Shown here piece by piece: positions 34,446 to 43,840 of a stretch of DNA of 64,000 nt. Position numbers and translations under genes: made by a program. Numbering within the stretch: position 1 is the first letter of the stretch; every line of letters starts with the position of its first letter. Location of the stretch: positions 1 through 64,000 of the forward strand of contig NZ_CADEGP010000004.1 of NCBI RefSeq assembly GCF_902826915.1, read 5' to 3'. This stretch comes from an uncultured Nitrosomonas sp. (lineage in GTDB: Bacteria > Pseudomonadota > Gammaproteobacteria > Burkholderiales > Nitrosomonadaceae). The notes below the pieces were generated by a model. It saw nothing but the letters and a program-made list of their open reading frames with translations. It was not told where the DNA came from and did not search any database.

Positions 34446-36821
34446 CTAGAAATTTTCATAGCGGTTAATGTCAAATATACCCGCTATCAGAGGTTCCCTC
34501 TCGCTCTGCCAGGCAGTAAAGTCATGCAGAGTTTCCCAGAATTGCGGATGGGTACGTCGCACACCCCATGTTTCTACGATATGCTCAAAATGTTCCATCT
34601 TCTCAGCATTACCGAGCAATGACGCAAATTCCTCGATTTGAGCCGCAGGCACATCAAAAATGAAATTAGGGTAACTTCCAGTGATACCCGGGTAAATCGT
34701 CAGTTGGTCTTTCTCAGGCTGATATCTTGATTTCTCTCCCAGGATAAAAGCAACATTACTATGTGCACGGTCTCGCAGCAACGTATATACAGTGCGCTCA
34801 TTTTTCTCGTTCTTGACACGTATAAATGTCACATCCGGCAACTGCTTGATACCGCTCAAGTCAGCTGCAGGCCGTGCTGCAATGGTAGATAAAGCGGCAT
34901 CCGCATTTTGTACCCACTGTGGTTCATCGGGTCGACTGCACTTTGTGCTTTGACAACGATTCAGCGGATCGAATGACATAGCATTAACCGATTGAAAACG
35001 CTTTAGAATTCTAGTAGCCAACTCTTGCTTCGGATTTCCTGTAGTAAAAATTTCTGCTGACGGCGATTTATCGTCTATTTTTTCGTAAACAATTCCGAAT
35101 TTCAATCTACCTAAATCCTGATACCAATCATGCAAAATGGTTTCACGTTGACCGGCAGGCATCAAGCGCATGAAGTTATGTTCTGAACCATTGCGTATCA
35201 GATCGAAATAAAGCCGGGTTAATAGCTGATGCGCAACATTACCGAATACATCGAAATTAACCACAAGCTCATAGTAAGTTCGCTCAAACAATGGATAATC
35301 AATTAACCAAAGCGTCTGCGGAATATCACCAACAAGTCCCTCGACTACCGAGGCGCTATTATGGTGGCGAAAAATGGTCAACAGCGCATTCTGATTGTTA
35401 CCATCGCCATCCCAGATATGCGCGAGTGAAGCGCCTTGCCGTTGCTGTGACACATACTGACTCTGCCGCAATGTCAGATAATCGTTATGTCGCTTAAGAT
35501 AATGCAACCAGTTCTCCCCCATTGCGAGGAGGTCATCGTTTTGTCCGGGCATTCCCAATAAAGGAATGACTTTACGCTGATAAGAAGCATCGGTTACAAA
35601 AAGATCGGATTTCGGGTCCTGAAACAATGTCCAGAAATGATCGCGTATCACATCGGTAGCAATCTGGCCACGGCAAACCGGGCCATGGATGAAAGTACGC
35701 ACGAAATATTCCGCATTATCCAGCATGAACTGATAACGAGCATAAGCCGGAATATCAGCGAAAGTCACAAATGGATTGGCGCGTTCTGTATAGCTATAGC
35801 CTGGCAAATCACCCATGGGCCAGGATTTATTAAAAAAAAGCGCGTCGATGCGCTGTCGTTTCGCCTGATCAAACGGATAAGGAATACGTCGTTTGTGCAC
35901 GATGCTACCCGCGATCGGACGCAGACGGTAAAAAAACGGCCCCATGGGATCGTCATTCGGATTGACTGTGGCTATGGGCTCGATGTCTTCGCCGGATGGG
36001 GTCGATGAGCGCAATAACTCAAAGAAACGGGGTTTTCCGTCCAGTTCGGGGAAGTACAGGGACGCTACAAATAGATGCTCGAACAACCAGCGCGCCACAA
36101 GCTTGTTGCGTTTACCAGGCTGATTGAAAAACGATTCCCATTCCTCAATTGCCTGAATTTCACTATTTGTAAGCGTGATGAATTCATCTGGAATCACCGC
36201 GCCTTGCTTAACCCATCCGGCTAAAAGAGAATATTCCAGGTCGCTAAGACCGGTTACCGCAAATGGCATGCCACTCAGCGGGTAATCGTGCGCATAATCT
36301 GCAAATTTCTCACTCGAGACACACTGGTTCTTGCGGCCAATGCCCAGCTCAAGCGAATCCGGCAATTTGCTGTTGGGTGGAAATGGATACTGCTTTCCCA
36401 ACGAAATCATGTCTGCTATCAAAGCGTTCGACTGTTTATTCTCGGCTTGCAGAACCGAATAAAAGCCGCGTTCTCGCCAACCGGAAATTGTCTGCTCATC
36501 GATGCCCAGCCGAGTGGGTTGCATTGCCTCAGTGCGTGCCCCACCATAGATTGATTCGCGAAAAGCGCCACGCAACAATCCTGCCGAGCCTTCTAAATTA
36601 AGTTGGCACGGCGCATCGTAACAACTGTGGCATGTCAGGCACTTGGTCTCGAGTATCGGTCGGATTTCTTTAATATAGGAAACTGGATTTTCGGCAGGCG
36701 CAGGCAAAGCAACTTTAACCGGCGCAGGCGTGCTGTTGAGCAGTGTAATATCGCTATTTTGACAAGCTGCCAATAAAAAAAACAAACTTATGAAATACAT
36801 CCATGGACGAAACATCCACAT
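34446..36821 (-). CDS. cti: Fatty acid cis/trans isomerase, haem c lipoprotein
   Basis: About 791 residues. The ATG at 36821 has GAGG 6 nt upstream; an ATG at 36833 adds four residues. N-terminus with lipobox LAAC, so likely a periplasm-facing lipoprotein. One haem c site CLTCH about 60 residues in, then the long Cti domain (GWRERGFYSVLQ, YPFPPNSKLPDSLELG, ERTYYELVVNFDVFGNVAHQ, DPLNRCQ). Family knowledge: Cti turns cis-unsaturated membrane fatty acids into trans isomers to stiffen the membrane under solvent or heat stress. Monocistronic in appearance. Confidence 0.93.
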   Translation of the reverse strand: MWMFRPWMYFISLFFLLAACQNSDITLLNSTPAPVKVALPAPAENPVSYIKEIRPILETKCLTCHSCYDAPCQLNLEGSAGLLRGAFRESIYGGARTEAMQPTRLGIDEQTISGWRERGFYSVLQAENKQSNALIADMISLGKQYPFPPNSKLPDSLELGIGRKNQCVSSEKFADYAHDYPLSGMPFAVTGLSDLEYSLLAGWVKQGAVIPDEFITLTNSEIQAIEEWESFFNQPGKRNKLVARWLFEHLFVASLYFPELDGKPRFFELLRSSTPSGEDIEPIATVNPNDDPMGPFFYRLRPIAGSIVHKRRIPYPFDQAKRQRIDALFFNKSWPMGDLPGYSYTERANPFVTFADIPAYARYQFMLDNAEYFVRTFIHGPVCRGQIATDVIRDHFWTLFQDPKSDLFVTDASYQRKVIPLLGMPGQNDDLLAMGENWLHYLKRHNDYLTLRQSQYVSQQRQGASLAHIWDGDGNNQNALLTIFRHHNSASVVEGLVGDIPQTLWLIDYPLFERTYYELVVNFDVFGNVAHQLLTRLYFDLIRNGSEHNFMRLMPAGQRETILHDWYQDLGRLKFGIVYEKIDDKSPSAEIFTTGNPKQELATRILKRFQSVNAMSFDPLNRCQSTKCSRPDEPQWVQNADAALSTIAARPAADLSGIKQLPDVTFIRVKNEKNERTVYTLLRDRAHSNVAFILGEKSRYQPEKDQLTIYPGITGSYPNFIFDVPAAQIEEFASLLGNAEKMEHFEHIVETWGVRRTHPQFWETLHDFTAWQSEREPLIAGIFDINRYENF

Positions 36822-36943
36822 TAAAAACCTCATATCTTGAATTAATCGAAGAAATCATAATTTATTGCATTGTTTATAATGCTTATAAACAAGAACTTAT
36901 AACACCCACATGTCGGAATCCCAGTTATGTGACGATCTTAACA

Positions 36944-37020
36944 GGTCGTTGAAAAAACTATTCGCATTGCCGCTGCGGTGTTAAAAACAGGTTAAAAATG
37001 CTCATTTATTAGGTATAAAT
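36944..37020. repeat. Copy of a dispersed intergenic repeat
   Basis: GGTCGTTGAAAAAACTATTC at 36944-36963, then GCATTGCCGCTGC, TTAAAAACAGGTTAAAAATG and ATTAGGTATAAA. The first 30 bases resemble 4983-5015. The sequence style matches repeats I recall between genes in related genomes, where the far end reads ...TTTTTCAACGACC; that end is missing here. Confidence 0.5.
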
Positions 37021-37061
37021 GCGCTATGAATTGGATGTTCAGTAGCCGGATATCGTCAGTC

Positions 37062-38177
37062 TTAATTCAACACATCCATTGCAGGCGTGTAATCCAACCT
37101 TAGATCGCGCGCCACTGCTTCATGCGTCAATCGACCCTGGCAAACATTCAAACCATTGCGCAAATGCGAATCATCCATCAGTGCCTTGCGGTAGCCTTTA
37201 TTGGCAAGCGCCAGCACAAACGGTAATGTCGCATTATTCAATGCAAAAGTGGAAGTCCTTGCAACTGCTCCCGGCATGTTGGAAACGCAGTAATGCACCA
37301 CACCATCGACTGTAAAAATAGGATTGGCCAGTGTAGTGGGTTTGGAAGTTTCAAAACAACCACCTTGATCAATCGCGACGTCAACCAATACAGCACCACG
37401 ATTCATGCGCTTAACCATTGCGCGCGTCACCAGTTTGGGCGCTGCTCCTCCCGGAAGCAACACCGCACCGATAACCAGATCAGCACTTGAAACATGCTCT
37501 TCCAGTGCATCCACGGTTGAGAAGACAGTATTGATTCTGGAACCATACTGAAAATCCAGTTGCTGCAAACGACGAATCGATTTATCCAGCACTGTAACAT
37601 GCGCCTCCACACCCATGGCGATACGTGCAGCATTGGTACCCACCACACCACCACCAATGACCACGACACGCGCAGCAGGTACGCCGGACACCCCTCCGAG
37701 CAGCATGCCTCGACCGCCCTGATCCAGTTCCAGCGCATGGGCTCCCGCCTGAATCGCCATGCGTCCAGCCACTTCACTCATAGGCGCCAACAGCGGTAAG
37801 CCGCCGAAGCTATCGGTGACGGTTTCGTAAGCAATGGCGATACAACCAGAATTCATCAATCCTTGGGTTTGCACTGGATCGGGCGCCAGATGCAGGTAGG
37901 TAAATAATACCTGTCCTTGGCGCAGCAACGAAACCTCAGCAGATTGCGGCTCCTTGACCTTGACGATCAAATCCGCTTTGGCATAGATCTCCTGCGGTGT
38001 CTCCATAATCACCGCACCTGCACTCTGATACGTGTCATCGTCCAAATCAATTTGTAGTCCGGCGTTCTTTTGTACCATGACCTGATGGCCATGGGCAACC
38101 AGTTCGCGTACCGCTGTCGGAGTCAGCCCTACACGGGATTCATGAATTTTAATTTCCTTAGGCACGCCGATACGCAT
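37062..38177 (-). CDS. ald: Alanine dehydrogenase
   Basis: 371 residues, standard length. Reversible NAD+-dependent deamination of L-alanine to pyruvate and ammonia. MRIGVPKEIKIHESRVGLTP, EVSLLRQGQVLFTYLHLA (catalytic His/Lys region), MSEVAGRMAIQAGA and the NAD-binding VVVIGGGVVGTNAARIA are diagnostic, as is VDVAIDQGGCFETSKPTT. Separated by 21 bp from the SDR gene upstream on the same strand, so probably co-transcribed. In an ammonia oxidiser it may serve ammonia assimilation or alanine turnover. Confidence 0.95.
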   Translation of the reverse strand: MRIGVPKEIKIHESRVGLTPTAVRELVAHGHQVMVQKNAGLQIDLDDDTYQSAGAVIMETPQEIYAKADLIVKVKEPQSAEVSLLRQGQVLFTYLHLAPDPVQTQGLMNSGCIAIAYETVTDSFGGLPLLAPMSEVAGRMAIQAGAHALELDQGGRGMLLGGVSGVPAARVVVIGGGVVGTNAARIAMGVEAHVTVLDKSIRRLQQLDFQYGSRINTVFSTVDALEEHVSSADLVIGAVLLPGGAAPKLVTRAMVKRMNRGAVLVDVAIDQGGCFETSKPTTLANPIFTVDGVVHYCVSNMPGAVARTSTFALNNATLPFVLALANKGYRKALMDDSHLRNGLNVCQGRLTHEAVARDLRLDYTPAMDVLN

Positions 38178-38198
38178 TTGATTCTCCGATCCTATCTG

Positions 38199-38939
38199 TT
38201 AAATAATTCCGCCATTGACAGCAATATTTTGTCCAGTAACCCAGCGTGCTTCATCGCTAACTAGAAACGATACCACTTGGGCAATATCATCCGTTACACC
38301 GATTCGCCCTAATGCTGCCATTTCGGACATGCGTTCTATATCTGCTGCGGTTTTCCCGGTGCGAAATAACTCCGTATCGACAGGGCCCGGTGAAACAATA
38401 TTGGCGGTGATACCACGCTTTCCCACCTCGCGTGCAAAAATACGCGTCAATTGCTCCACAGCGGCTTTGGTCGCGGCATATGCGCCGTATTTAGGCAGCA
38501 TCAAGCGCGTCACGGTACTGGATATAGTCACAACGCGCCCATAATCTGCCAGCTTTGCAGTCGCCTCACGCAAAGTATAAAAAACACTCTTGAAATTGAT
38601 ATCGACGATGCGCTCAAATTCATCGTTGCGGATTTCGGAAATTTCCTTAAACAGCAGGATTCCGGCGTTATTGACGAGGATATCGATCTGGTTAAACTGT
38701 CCAACAGTTGTGGTGAAAAGTTTTTGCACCGCGACCGGGTCACTGACATCGGCTTGCACCGCCATACACTCGCCACCCGCATTGACAATGGCTGCACAGA
38801 CTGTGTCCGCAGCCACCTTGTTCTCTACATAATTAATAACGACTTTTGCGCCTGCCTGAGCGAGCGTAAGCGCAATTTGCGCACCTATCCCTCGTGCAGA
38901 GCCCGTGACAATGGCAACTTTTCCCTGTAAGGATAGCAT
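38199..38939 (-). CDS. SDR-family oxidoreductase (3-oxoacyl-ACP reductase-like)
   Basis: 246-residue classical short-chain dehydrogenase. Cofactor motif TGSARGIG, NNAG, catalytic Ser (TISSTVT) and YxxxK (YGAYAATK). PGPVDTELF follows. The absence of an acidic residue after the second beta strand (VVINYVENK) suggests NADPH use. Ends with WVTGQNIAVNGGII as in FabG-like sugar or acyl reductases. Substrate unknown; co-oriented with ald. Confidence 0.9.
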   Translation of the reverse strand: MLSLQGKVAIVTGSARGIGAQIALTLAQAGAKVVINYVENKVAADTVCAAIVNAGGECMAVQADVSDPVAVQKLFTTTVGQFNQIDILVNNAGILLFKEISEIRNDEFERIVDINFKSVFYTLREATAKLADYGRVVTISSTVTRLMLPKYGAYAATKAAVEQLTRIFAREVGKRGITANIVSPGPVDTELFRTGKTAADIERMSEMAALGRIGVTDDIAQVVSFLVSDEARWVTGQNIAVNGGII

Positions 38940-38976
38940 CGTAAATTTTTACCAGGATACAATACGCATAGCTGAT

Positions 38977-39627
38977 TTACTTGGATTCGCCATAGTTTTT
39001 AAGGAATTTCACGATACTCTGATGGTTTTGTTTTTCAGCCCAAGACATGGCATTGTCGCCATGCTCATTTTTAATCGTTAAATCTGCACCATTTTCCAAT
39101 AGCAAGGAAACCGCATTCAAATGATCGTCTCTCACTGCCATCATCAAAGCAGTTGTTCCATTATCCGTGGTCGAATTAATATCAGCACCGCCACTCAGTA
39201 ACAAGCGAATAATCTCTGGATGCCCGCCGGATGCGGCATAAATTAATGGATTCCACCCGCTGTGATTAATTTCCGCCCCCTTGATATAGAGCTGTTTTAC
39301 CATTTCGGTTTGACCATGATAGCTAGCCAGCATGATCGCTGTTTCGCCATGACCATTTCGAATATCCAATTTAGCGCCTGCCTCAATTAAGATTTCCGCA
39401 AGCTTCAGATTTTTGTTTTTTGCGGCAATCATCAATGGCGTGTAGCCTTCGATATCAGGGATATCGGGATTAGCGCCTTTGTTAAGTAATCTCGAGACTT
39501 CGAATAAATTGCCTTTTTCAATGGCCCAGATTAAATCTTTCTGAACCCCGGCAGAAACCGTCAGCGACCAACTCAAAAGTACGATTGCGACTAAAACCAG
39601 GCTATGTGATCTAAGTAGATAAGTCAT
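38977..39627 (-). CDS. Exported ankyrin-repeat protein
   Basis: 216 residues from ATG 39627; an upstream frame to 39684 lies in tatD. Signal peptide MTYLLRSHSLVLVAIVLLSW with cleavage near VSA|GVQ. Then about five ankyrin repeats with the usual TPLMIAA, TAIMLAS, NPLIYAASGGH, TALMMAVRDDH pattern. A periplasmic protein-interaction scaffold. Overlaps the tatD end by 17 bp, so the two are co-transcribed. The partner is unknown; bacterial periplasmic ankyrins can protect catalase or act in stress. Confidence 0.85.
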   Translation of the reverse strand: MTYLLRSHSLVLVAIVLLSWSLTVSAGVQKDLIWAIEKGNLFEVSRLLNKGANPDIPDIEGYTPLMIAAKNKNLKLAEILIEAGAKLDIRNGHGETAIMLASYHGQTEMVKQLYIKGAEINHSGWNPLIYAASGGHPEIIRLLLSGGADINSTTDNGTTALMMAVRDDHLNAVSLLLENGADLTIKNEHGDNAMSWAEKQNHQSIVKFLKNYGESK

Positions 39628-40393
39628 TTCGGGGAATTTTAAATAAGTTAAAAAAATTATTGGTTGTTGCGACAGCAATATCACCTAACTCCACTGTGCG
39701 TAGACGCGCGATTTCTTCCGCCACATGCCGCACAAACGCAGGCTGATTTTGCTTACCACGAAATGGCACCGGAGCGAGATAAGGCGAATCGGTTTCAATC
39801 AGCATTCTATCTAACTGAATGCGCTTGGCAACTTCTTTTAATGCAACTGCGTTTTTAAATGTCACGATACCTGAAAATGAAATGTAAAAATTCATCGCAA
39901 TCGCTTGCTCGGCGACTTCCCAGCTTTCGGTAAAACAGTGCATCACGCCACCCACTTGGCTAGCACCCTCCTCCCGCATAATGCGTAAAGTATCTGCAGC
40001 CGCAGAACGCGTATGAATGATCAATGGTTTATTTGCTTCCAATGCAGCACGAATATGCTGGCGAAATCGCTCTCGCTGCCATTCCAAATTTCCTTGCAGG
40101 CGAAAATAATCTAAACCGGTTTCACCAATGGCAATGACTTTGGGATGATTGGCCAGCCTTGCCAATTCATGCGCTTGTGGTTCAATCTGATCTTCATAAT
40201 CAGGATGCACGCCCACTGAAGCAAACAAATTGTGATGTGCTTCTGCCAATGCGCGCACCCGTGGAAAATCAGGCAAATTGACGCTGACACATAACGCATG
40301 CGTGACCTGATTCTTCTGCATATTAACTAACAGTTGGTCAAGGTCTTTAGCAAGATCGGGAAAATCCAGATGACAATGTGAATCTATAAACAT
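39611..40393 (-). CDS. tatD: TatD-family metal-dependent deoxyribonuclease
   Basis: 260 residues. Amidohydrolase-type TIM barrel with metal ligands FIDSHCHLDF, GETGLDYFR, IHTRSAAADTL, MHCFTES and LIETDSPYLAPVPFRGKQN. Closest in style to YcfH. Family knowledge: TatD proteins are 3'-5' exonucleases on damaged DNA and D-aminoacyl hydrolases have also been reported. Follows queD by 18 bp on the same strand. Confidence 0.94.
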   Translation of the reverse strand: MFIDSHCHLDFPDLAKDLDQLLVNMQKNQVTHALCVSVNLPDFPRVRALAEAHHNLFASVGVHPDYEDQIEPQAHELARLANHPKVIAIGETGLDYFRLQGNLEWQRERFRQHIRAALEANKPLIIHTRSAAADTLRIMREEGASQVGGVMHCFTESWEVAEQAIAMNFYISFSGIVTFKNAVALKEVAKRIQLDRMLIETDSPYLAPVPFRGKQNQPAFVRHVAEEIARLRTVELGDIAVATTNNFFNLFKIPRNDLST

Positions 40394-40411
40394 AGCAATA
40401 AAATTTAAAAG

Positions 40412-40861
40412 TTACCGTACGCTGCGCACTGCATCGGCCCAACAATTGGGTGTTTCAAACAAACGCACTTGCTCTAATTGCAGATGGTTGCCATAGCTAT
40501 CCTGGTAAGCACCATCCAAAATATTAAACGCAATAAGAGCCAGATTCTCCGCAGTAGGCTGAACATCCAGCACAACCGTTTTATGATCTTCAATTGATTG
40601 TAAAAAATGCAAAACTTGCTTATCCCCGGAATAAACCAGAAATGCATGATCCCAGTGATCCACCAAAACGGTCTTTGCAATTTGCTTCACTTCGGAAAAA
40701 TCCATGACCATGCCTTGCTGTGCTACGCCTTCGTCAGCGATAATGTTACCCGACAAGGTAATTTCAATACAATAGCGGTGTCCGTGCAAATGCCGACACT
40801 GGCTGTTATGCGTTGAAATGCGGTGGCCCGCGTCAAATTCCAGCCTGCGTGTGATTAGCAT
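40412..40861 (-). CDS. queD: 6-Carboxytetrahydropterin synthase
   Basis: 149 residues from ATG 40861; an upstream frame to 40912 overlaps the divergent radical SAM gene. RRLEFDAGHRI, CRHLHGHRYCIEI (zinc His ligands and catalytic Cys), GMVMDFSEVK and LDVQPTAENLALIAF are QueD signatures. Makes CPH4 from 7,8-dihydroneopterin triphosphate, the second step towards queuosine. queC and queE are not adjacent. Confidence 0.93.
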   Translation of the reverse strand: MLITRRLEFDAGHRISTHNSQCRHLHGHRYCIEITLSGNIIADEGVAQQGMVMDFSEVKQIAKTVLVDHWDHAFLVYSGDKQVLHFLQSIEDHKTVVLDVQPTAENLALIAFNILDGAYQDSYGNHLQLEQVRLFETPNCWADAVRSVR

Positions 40862-40906
40862 ACGTACAATTTTGCTCGCGTTAAATAAATAAATGAGATT
40901 GTAACA

Positions 40907-41767
40907 TTGCAACTAGAGCCTAACTTATTGAATACGACTAACCACAGCCGCGACAGTGCCGGGCTCACTTATGTTTATCCGGTCATATCGCGGCGTGCCG
41001 GCGGTGTCTCGATCGGAATTAACCTGAATCCTAATAATGCCTGCAATTGGCGTTGTGTGTATTGCCAGGTGCCGGAACTTAAACGCGGTTCTGCACCGCA
41101 CATTGATCTGAATAAATTGGAAATTGAATTGCGATCATTCTTGCACGATTTGATCCATGGTGATTTCATGCGCAAACAGGTGCCGCCGGAAGCTAGAAAC
41201 ATTCACGACATCGCTTTGTCTGGTAATGGTGAACCCACCAGTGCAAAAGAATTTGATCAAGTTATTGAATTGATTGGTCGTGTCAAAAAAGACTTTGCAT
41301 TACCGGCAGATTTAAAAACCGTATTAATCACCAATGGCAGCTTAATTTATCGACCTACTGTGCAAGCAGGTCTGAAGCAGATGGCTGAATTGAATGGCGA
41401 AGTCTGGTTCAAATTCGATCGCGCATTGGCAAAAGAAAGACTCTATATCAACAACACATCGATCAGTCTGAGAAAAATTAATGATCATTTGCGGATAGCC
41501 ACTGCTTTGTGCCCCACCTGGCTGCAAACCTGTGTTTTTCAAATCAACGCCATGCCTCCTACAGAAGAAGAAATAGTCGCTTACTTAAGCTTTTTGCAAC
41601 AACTGATTAATAATGGAATTCCGCTCCAAGGCGTTTTGTTGTACGGCATAGCACGCCCGTCGCTACAACCTGAAGCGGCACAGCTATCAACAGTAGAGGA
41701 ATCCTGGTTAGCAGCTTATGCCAGAAGAATTGAAGCGCTTGGCATAACGGTAAAAATTAATTCGTAG
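40907..41767 (+). CDS. Radical SAM protein of unknown substrate
   Basis: 286 residues from TTG 40907; TTG 40928 is an alternative, and there is no ATG. Cluster motif C46xxxC50xxC53 (ACNWRCVYCQVPE). DIALSGNGEPTSAKEF is the GGE-like SAM site. It resembles MoaA/NifB-type or tRNA-modifying radical SAM proteins, but the C-terminal half is not one I can name. Divergent from queD by 45 bp; a link to 7-deazapurine synthesis is possible (QueE is a radical SAM enzyme), yet the motif CxxxCxxC and length do not mark it as QueE. Confidence 0.88.
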   Translation: MQLEPNLLNTTNHSRDSAGLTYVYPVISRRAGGVSIGINLNPNNACNWRCVYCQVPELKRGSAPHIDLNKLEIELRSFLHDLIHGDFMRKQVPPEARNIHDIALSGNGEPTSAKEFDQVIELIGRVKKDFALPADLKTVLITNGSLIYRPTVQAGLKQMAELNGEVWFKFDRALAKERLYINNTSISLRKINDHLRIATALCPTWLQTCVFQINAMPPTEEEIVAYLSFLQQLINNGIPLQGVLLYGIARPSLQPEAAQLSTVEESWLAAYARRIEALGITVKINS

Positions 41768-42066
41768 CATCACCATTCGAATTTTCTATTGTCATCATAA
41801 ATTTATCGCTATGTGTAGCTGATTTACAACAGAATGAAGTTTCTTGATATTAATCAAGACTTACATTTTATATAATTGATATTAATGTAAAACATTAAGA
41901 ATTACCCAAGTTGGAATTTATAAAGAGGTTATATCCAGACTTTAAGAAAAAAGCTTATCGCTTATAATGGCAGCCCGGATCATTCAAGAAAAATAGCACC
42001 CTGCCAGCAACAATGTTTATCCTCTGTAATAAATATCGTATTAATCCTAATAACAGGAGTTTCGTA

Positions 42067-43764
42067 ATGAATTCATCGCGTGTGTTTTCTTTTTCAGCAA
42101 AACCTTCCGCTGAGTTAAGAATACATTGGATAAAAAAGATACAGCATAAATTATTCAATATAGGCTTTAGCATTGCTGCTATGTATTTAGTTTCTCAGGC
42201 TTACGCAACAAGCCCAGCTCCAGCAAACACCAATACCGGCGCACCGACAAGTTCAGCTTCCGCCGCAGCACCGCAAGCTGCAACGGATCAATTCGACATG
42301 TCGAAGGTACCCCCGGTCAGCCCAGCGGCACGCCCCGGCTTATTTATGTTACCTCCCACGGGTCCTGGTTATTTTTCACTGTGGGATTTAATCACGGGTA
42401 ATAAACGCGAGAAACCACCTGTTGCGCCTTACGCACCGTTTGCGCTATTAACTACGCCGGCATATGACATTGACTTTCGTTATCTGGATAACCCAGACCA
42501 TGAAAAAGATCTTTTTGATCCAGTCAAAAGAATCCATTTAGCCAGTGATTGGCTGTTGTCCTTTGGTGGTAACTTCTGGTATCGCTACATTCACGAAACA
42601 GACAGTCGCTTGAATGCAGAAGGCATCAATAACGATTTTCACATGCTACGCACGCGCTTCCATGCAGACTTATGGTATCGCGATCGAGTACGCTTATTTG
42701 CAGAATTACTTGACTCTCGTGCTTTTGGTTCTGAGCTGCCTCCATTGGTAACGGATCGAAATCATGCTGACATTTTAAATATGTTTGCCGACATCAAGCT
42801 GGCCAATATTAATAATGGTCCGGCGTACATTCGTGTTGGTCGACAAGAGCTCATGTACGGCTCACAAAGACTGATCTCCACGCTGGATTGGGTTAATACG
42901 CGCCGAACATTCCAAGGCGTGAAAACTTTTTGGCGTACTGCAGAATGGGATGTCGATGCTTTCTGGACGCGTCCGATGGTAATCGAGAAAGGTAATGTCG
43001 ATAATTGGGATACACAACAAAACTTTTTTGGCTTGTGGGCAACAAATAAAACGCGACCTGGGCACTTAATCGATCTTTATTTTCTGAGCTTAATCAATGA
43101 CCGCAATCTTGCAGCCACTAATGTGCTCGCTGGAAATATTCTGCAAGGCAATGCTGATACGCATACGATAGGTGGTCGCTTGGCTGGAAATTATGACAAT
43201 TTCTTGTATGAACTGGAAGGCATGTATCAGTTCGGCCAGCGATCCAACCTCGACGTTTCCGCTTTTGCCGTTGCAACGGGCCTTGGCTATCGTTTACCGT
43301 TACCGATGAATCCGCAAGGCTGGATACGTTATGATTTCGCATCCGGCGATAGCAATTCCAAAGATGGCCGAAGCAATACCTTCAATCAATTGTTTCCTTT
43401 CGGTCACTACTACCTAGGCTTCTTGGATCGCATAGGGCGCCAAAATATGCATGACATCAACGCACAGTTTACTATGCAACCAATGCCCTGGATAACATTC
43501 ATCACGCAATATCATCGTTTCTATTTGGCTAATAATCGCGATTTTTTATATAACGCTGCTGGTCAAGCAACCTTGCAGGATGTCACGGGTCAGTCAGGCA
43601 GTCATATCGGAGATGAACTTGATTTCCGCTTAAATCTTCATGTGAATCGCCACCAGGATGTTTTAGTGGGTTATTCAAAAATGTGGCGTGGTGAATTCCT
43701 AGATAAGCAAAGACCGGGAATCTCTCCTGATCTTTTCTATGTTCAATATAACATCCGTTTCTAG
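42067..43764 (+). CDS. AlgE-family outer-membrane porin, second copy
   Basis: 565 residues from ATG 42067 with CAGGAG 7 nt upstream. The long N-region of the signal peptide ends QAYA|TSP. A Pro/Ala/Ser-rich linker (about 50-80) precedes the barrel. Alginate_exp pattern as in the 32297 gene: WLLSFGGNFWYRYIHETDSR, RTRFHADLWYRDRVRLFAEL, RVGRQELMYGSQRLIS, FQGVKTFWRTAEWDVDAFW, and final YNIRF with terminal Phe. Preceded by a 299-bp gap with AT-rich sequence and followed by its own terminator. Substrate unknown. Confidence 0.9.
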   Translation: MNSSRVFSFSAKPSAELRIHWIKKIQHKLFNIGFSIAAMYLVSQAYATSPAPANTNTGAPTSSASAAAPQAATDQFDMSKVPPVSPAARPGLFMLPPTGPGYFSLWDLITGNKREKPPVAPYAPFALLTTPAYDIDFRYLDNPDHEKDLFDPVKRIHLASDWLLSFGGNFWYRYIHETDSRLNAEGINNDFHMLRTRFHADLWYRDRVRLFAELLDSRAFGSELPPLVTDRNHADILNMFADIKLANINNGPAYIRVGRQELMYGSQRLISTLDWVNTRRTFQGVKTFWRTAEWDVDAFWTRPMVIEKGNVDNWDTQQNFFGLWATNKTRPGHLIDLYFLSLINDRNLAATNVLAGNILQGNADTHTIGGRLAGNYDNFLYELEGMYQFGQRSNLDVSAFAVATGLGYRLPLPMNPQGWIRYDFASGDSNSKDGRSNTFNQLFPFGHYYLGFLDRIGRQNMHDINAQFTMQPMPWITFITQYHRFYLANNRDFLYNAAGQATLQDVTGQSGSHIGDELDFRLNLHVNRHQDVLVGYSKMWRGEFLDKQRPGISPDLFYVQYNIRF

Positions 43765-43784
43765 GCTTCATCAAATCTACACAA

Positions 43785-43809
43785 CCACCGGATAATGCCG
43801 GTGGTTTTT
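43785..43809 (+). terminator. Terminator of the AlgE-like gene
   Basis: CCACCGG-ATAATG-CCGGTGG (43785-43804), 7-bp stem, followed by TTTTT, 20 bp after the stop of the porin gene. Confidence 0.8.
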
Positions 43810-43840
43810 CCTGCCGCAGATATCGATAGCGACCAACAAC

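Noticed and set aside
40907-41767. QueE assignment because queD is adjacent
   Set aside because: The genes are divergent, the cluster motif is a plain CxxxCxxC, and the length and later motifs do not match QueE as I know it.
32297-43764. Alginate production locus
   Set aside because: Two AlgE-like porins are present but no alg synthesis or modification genes lie between or around them.
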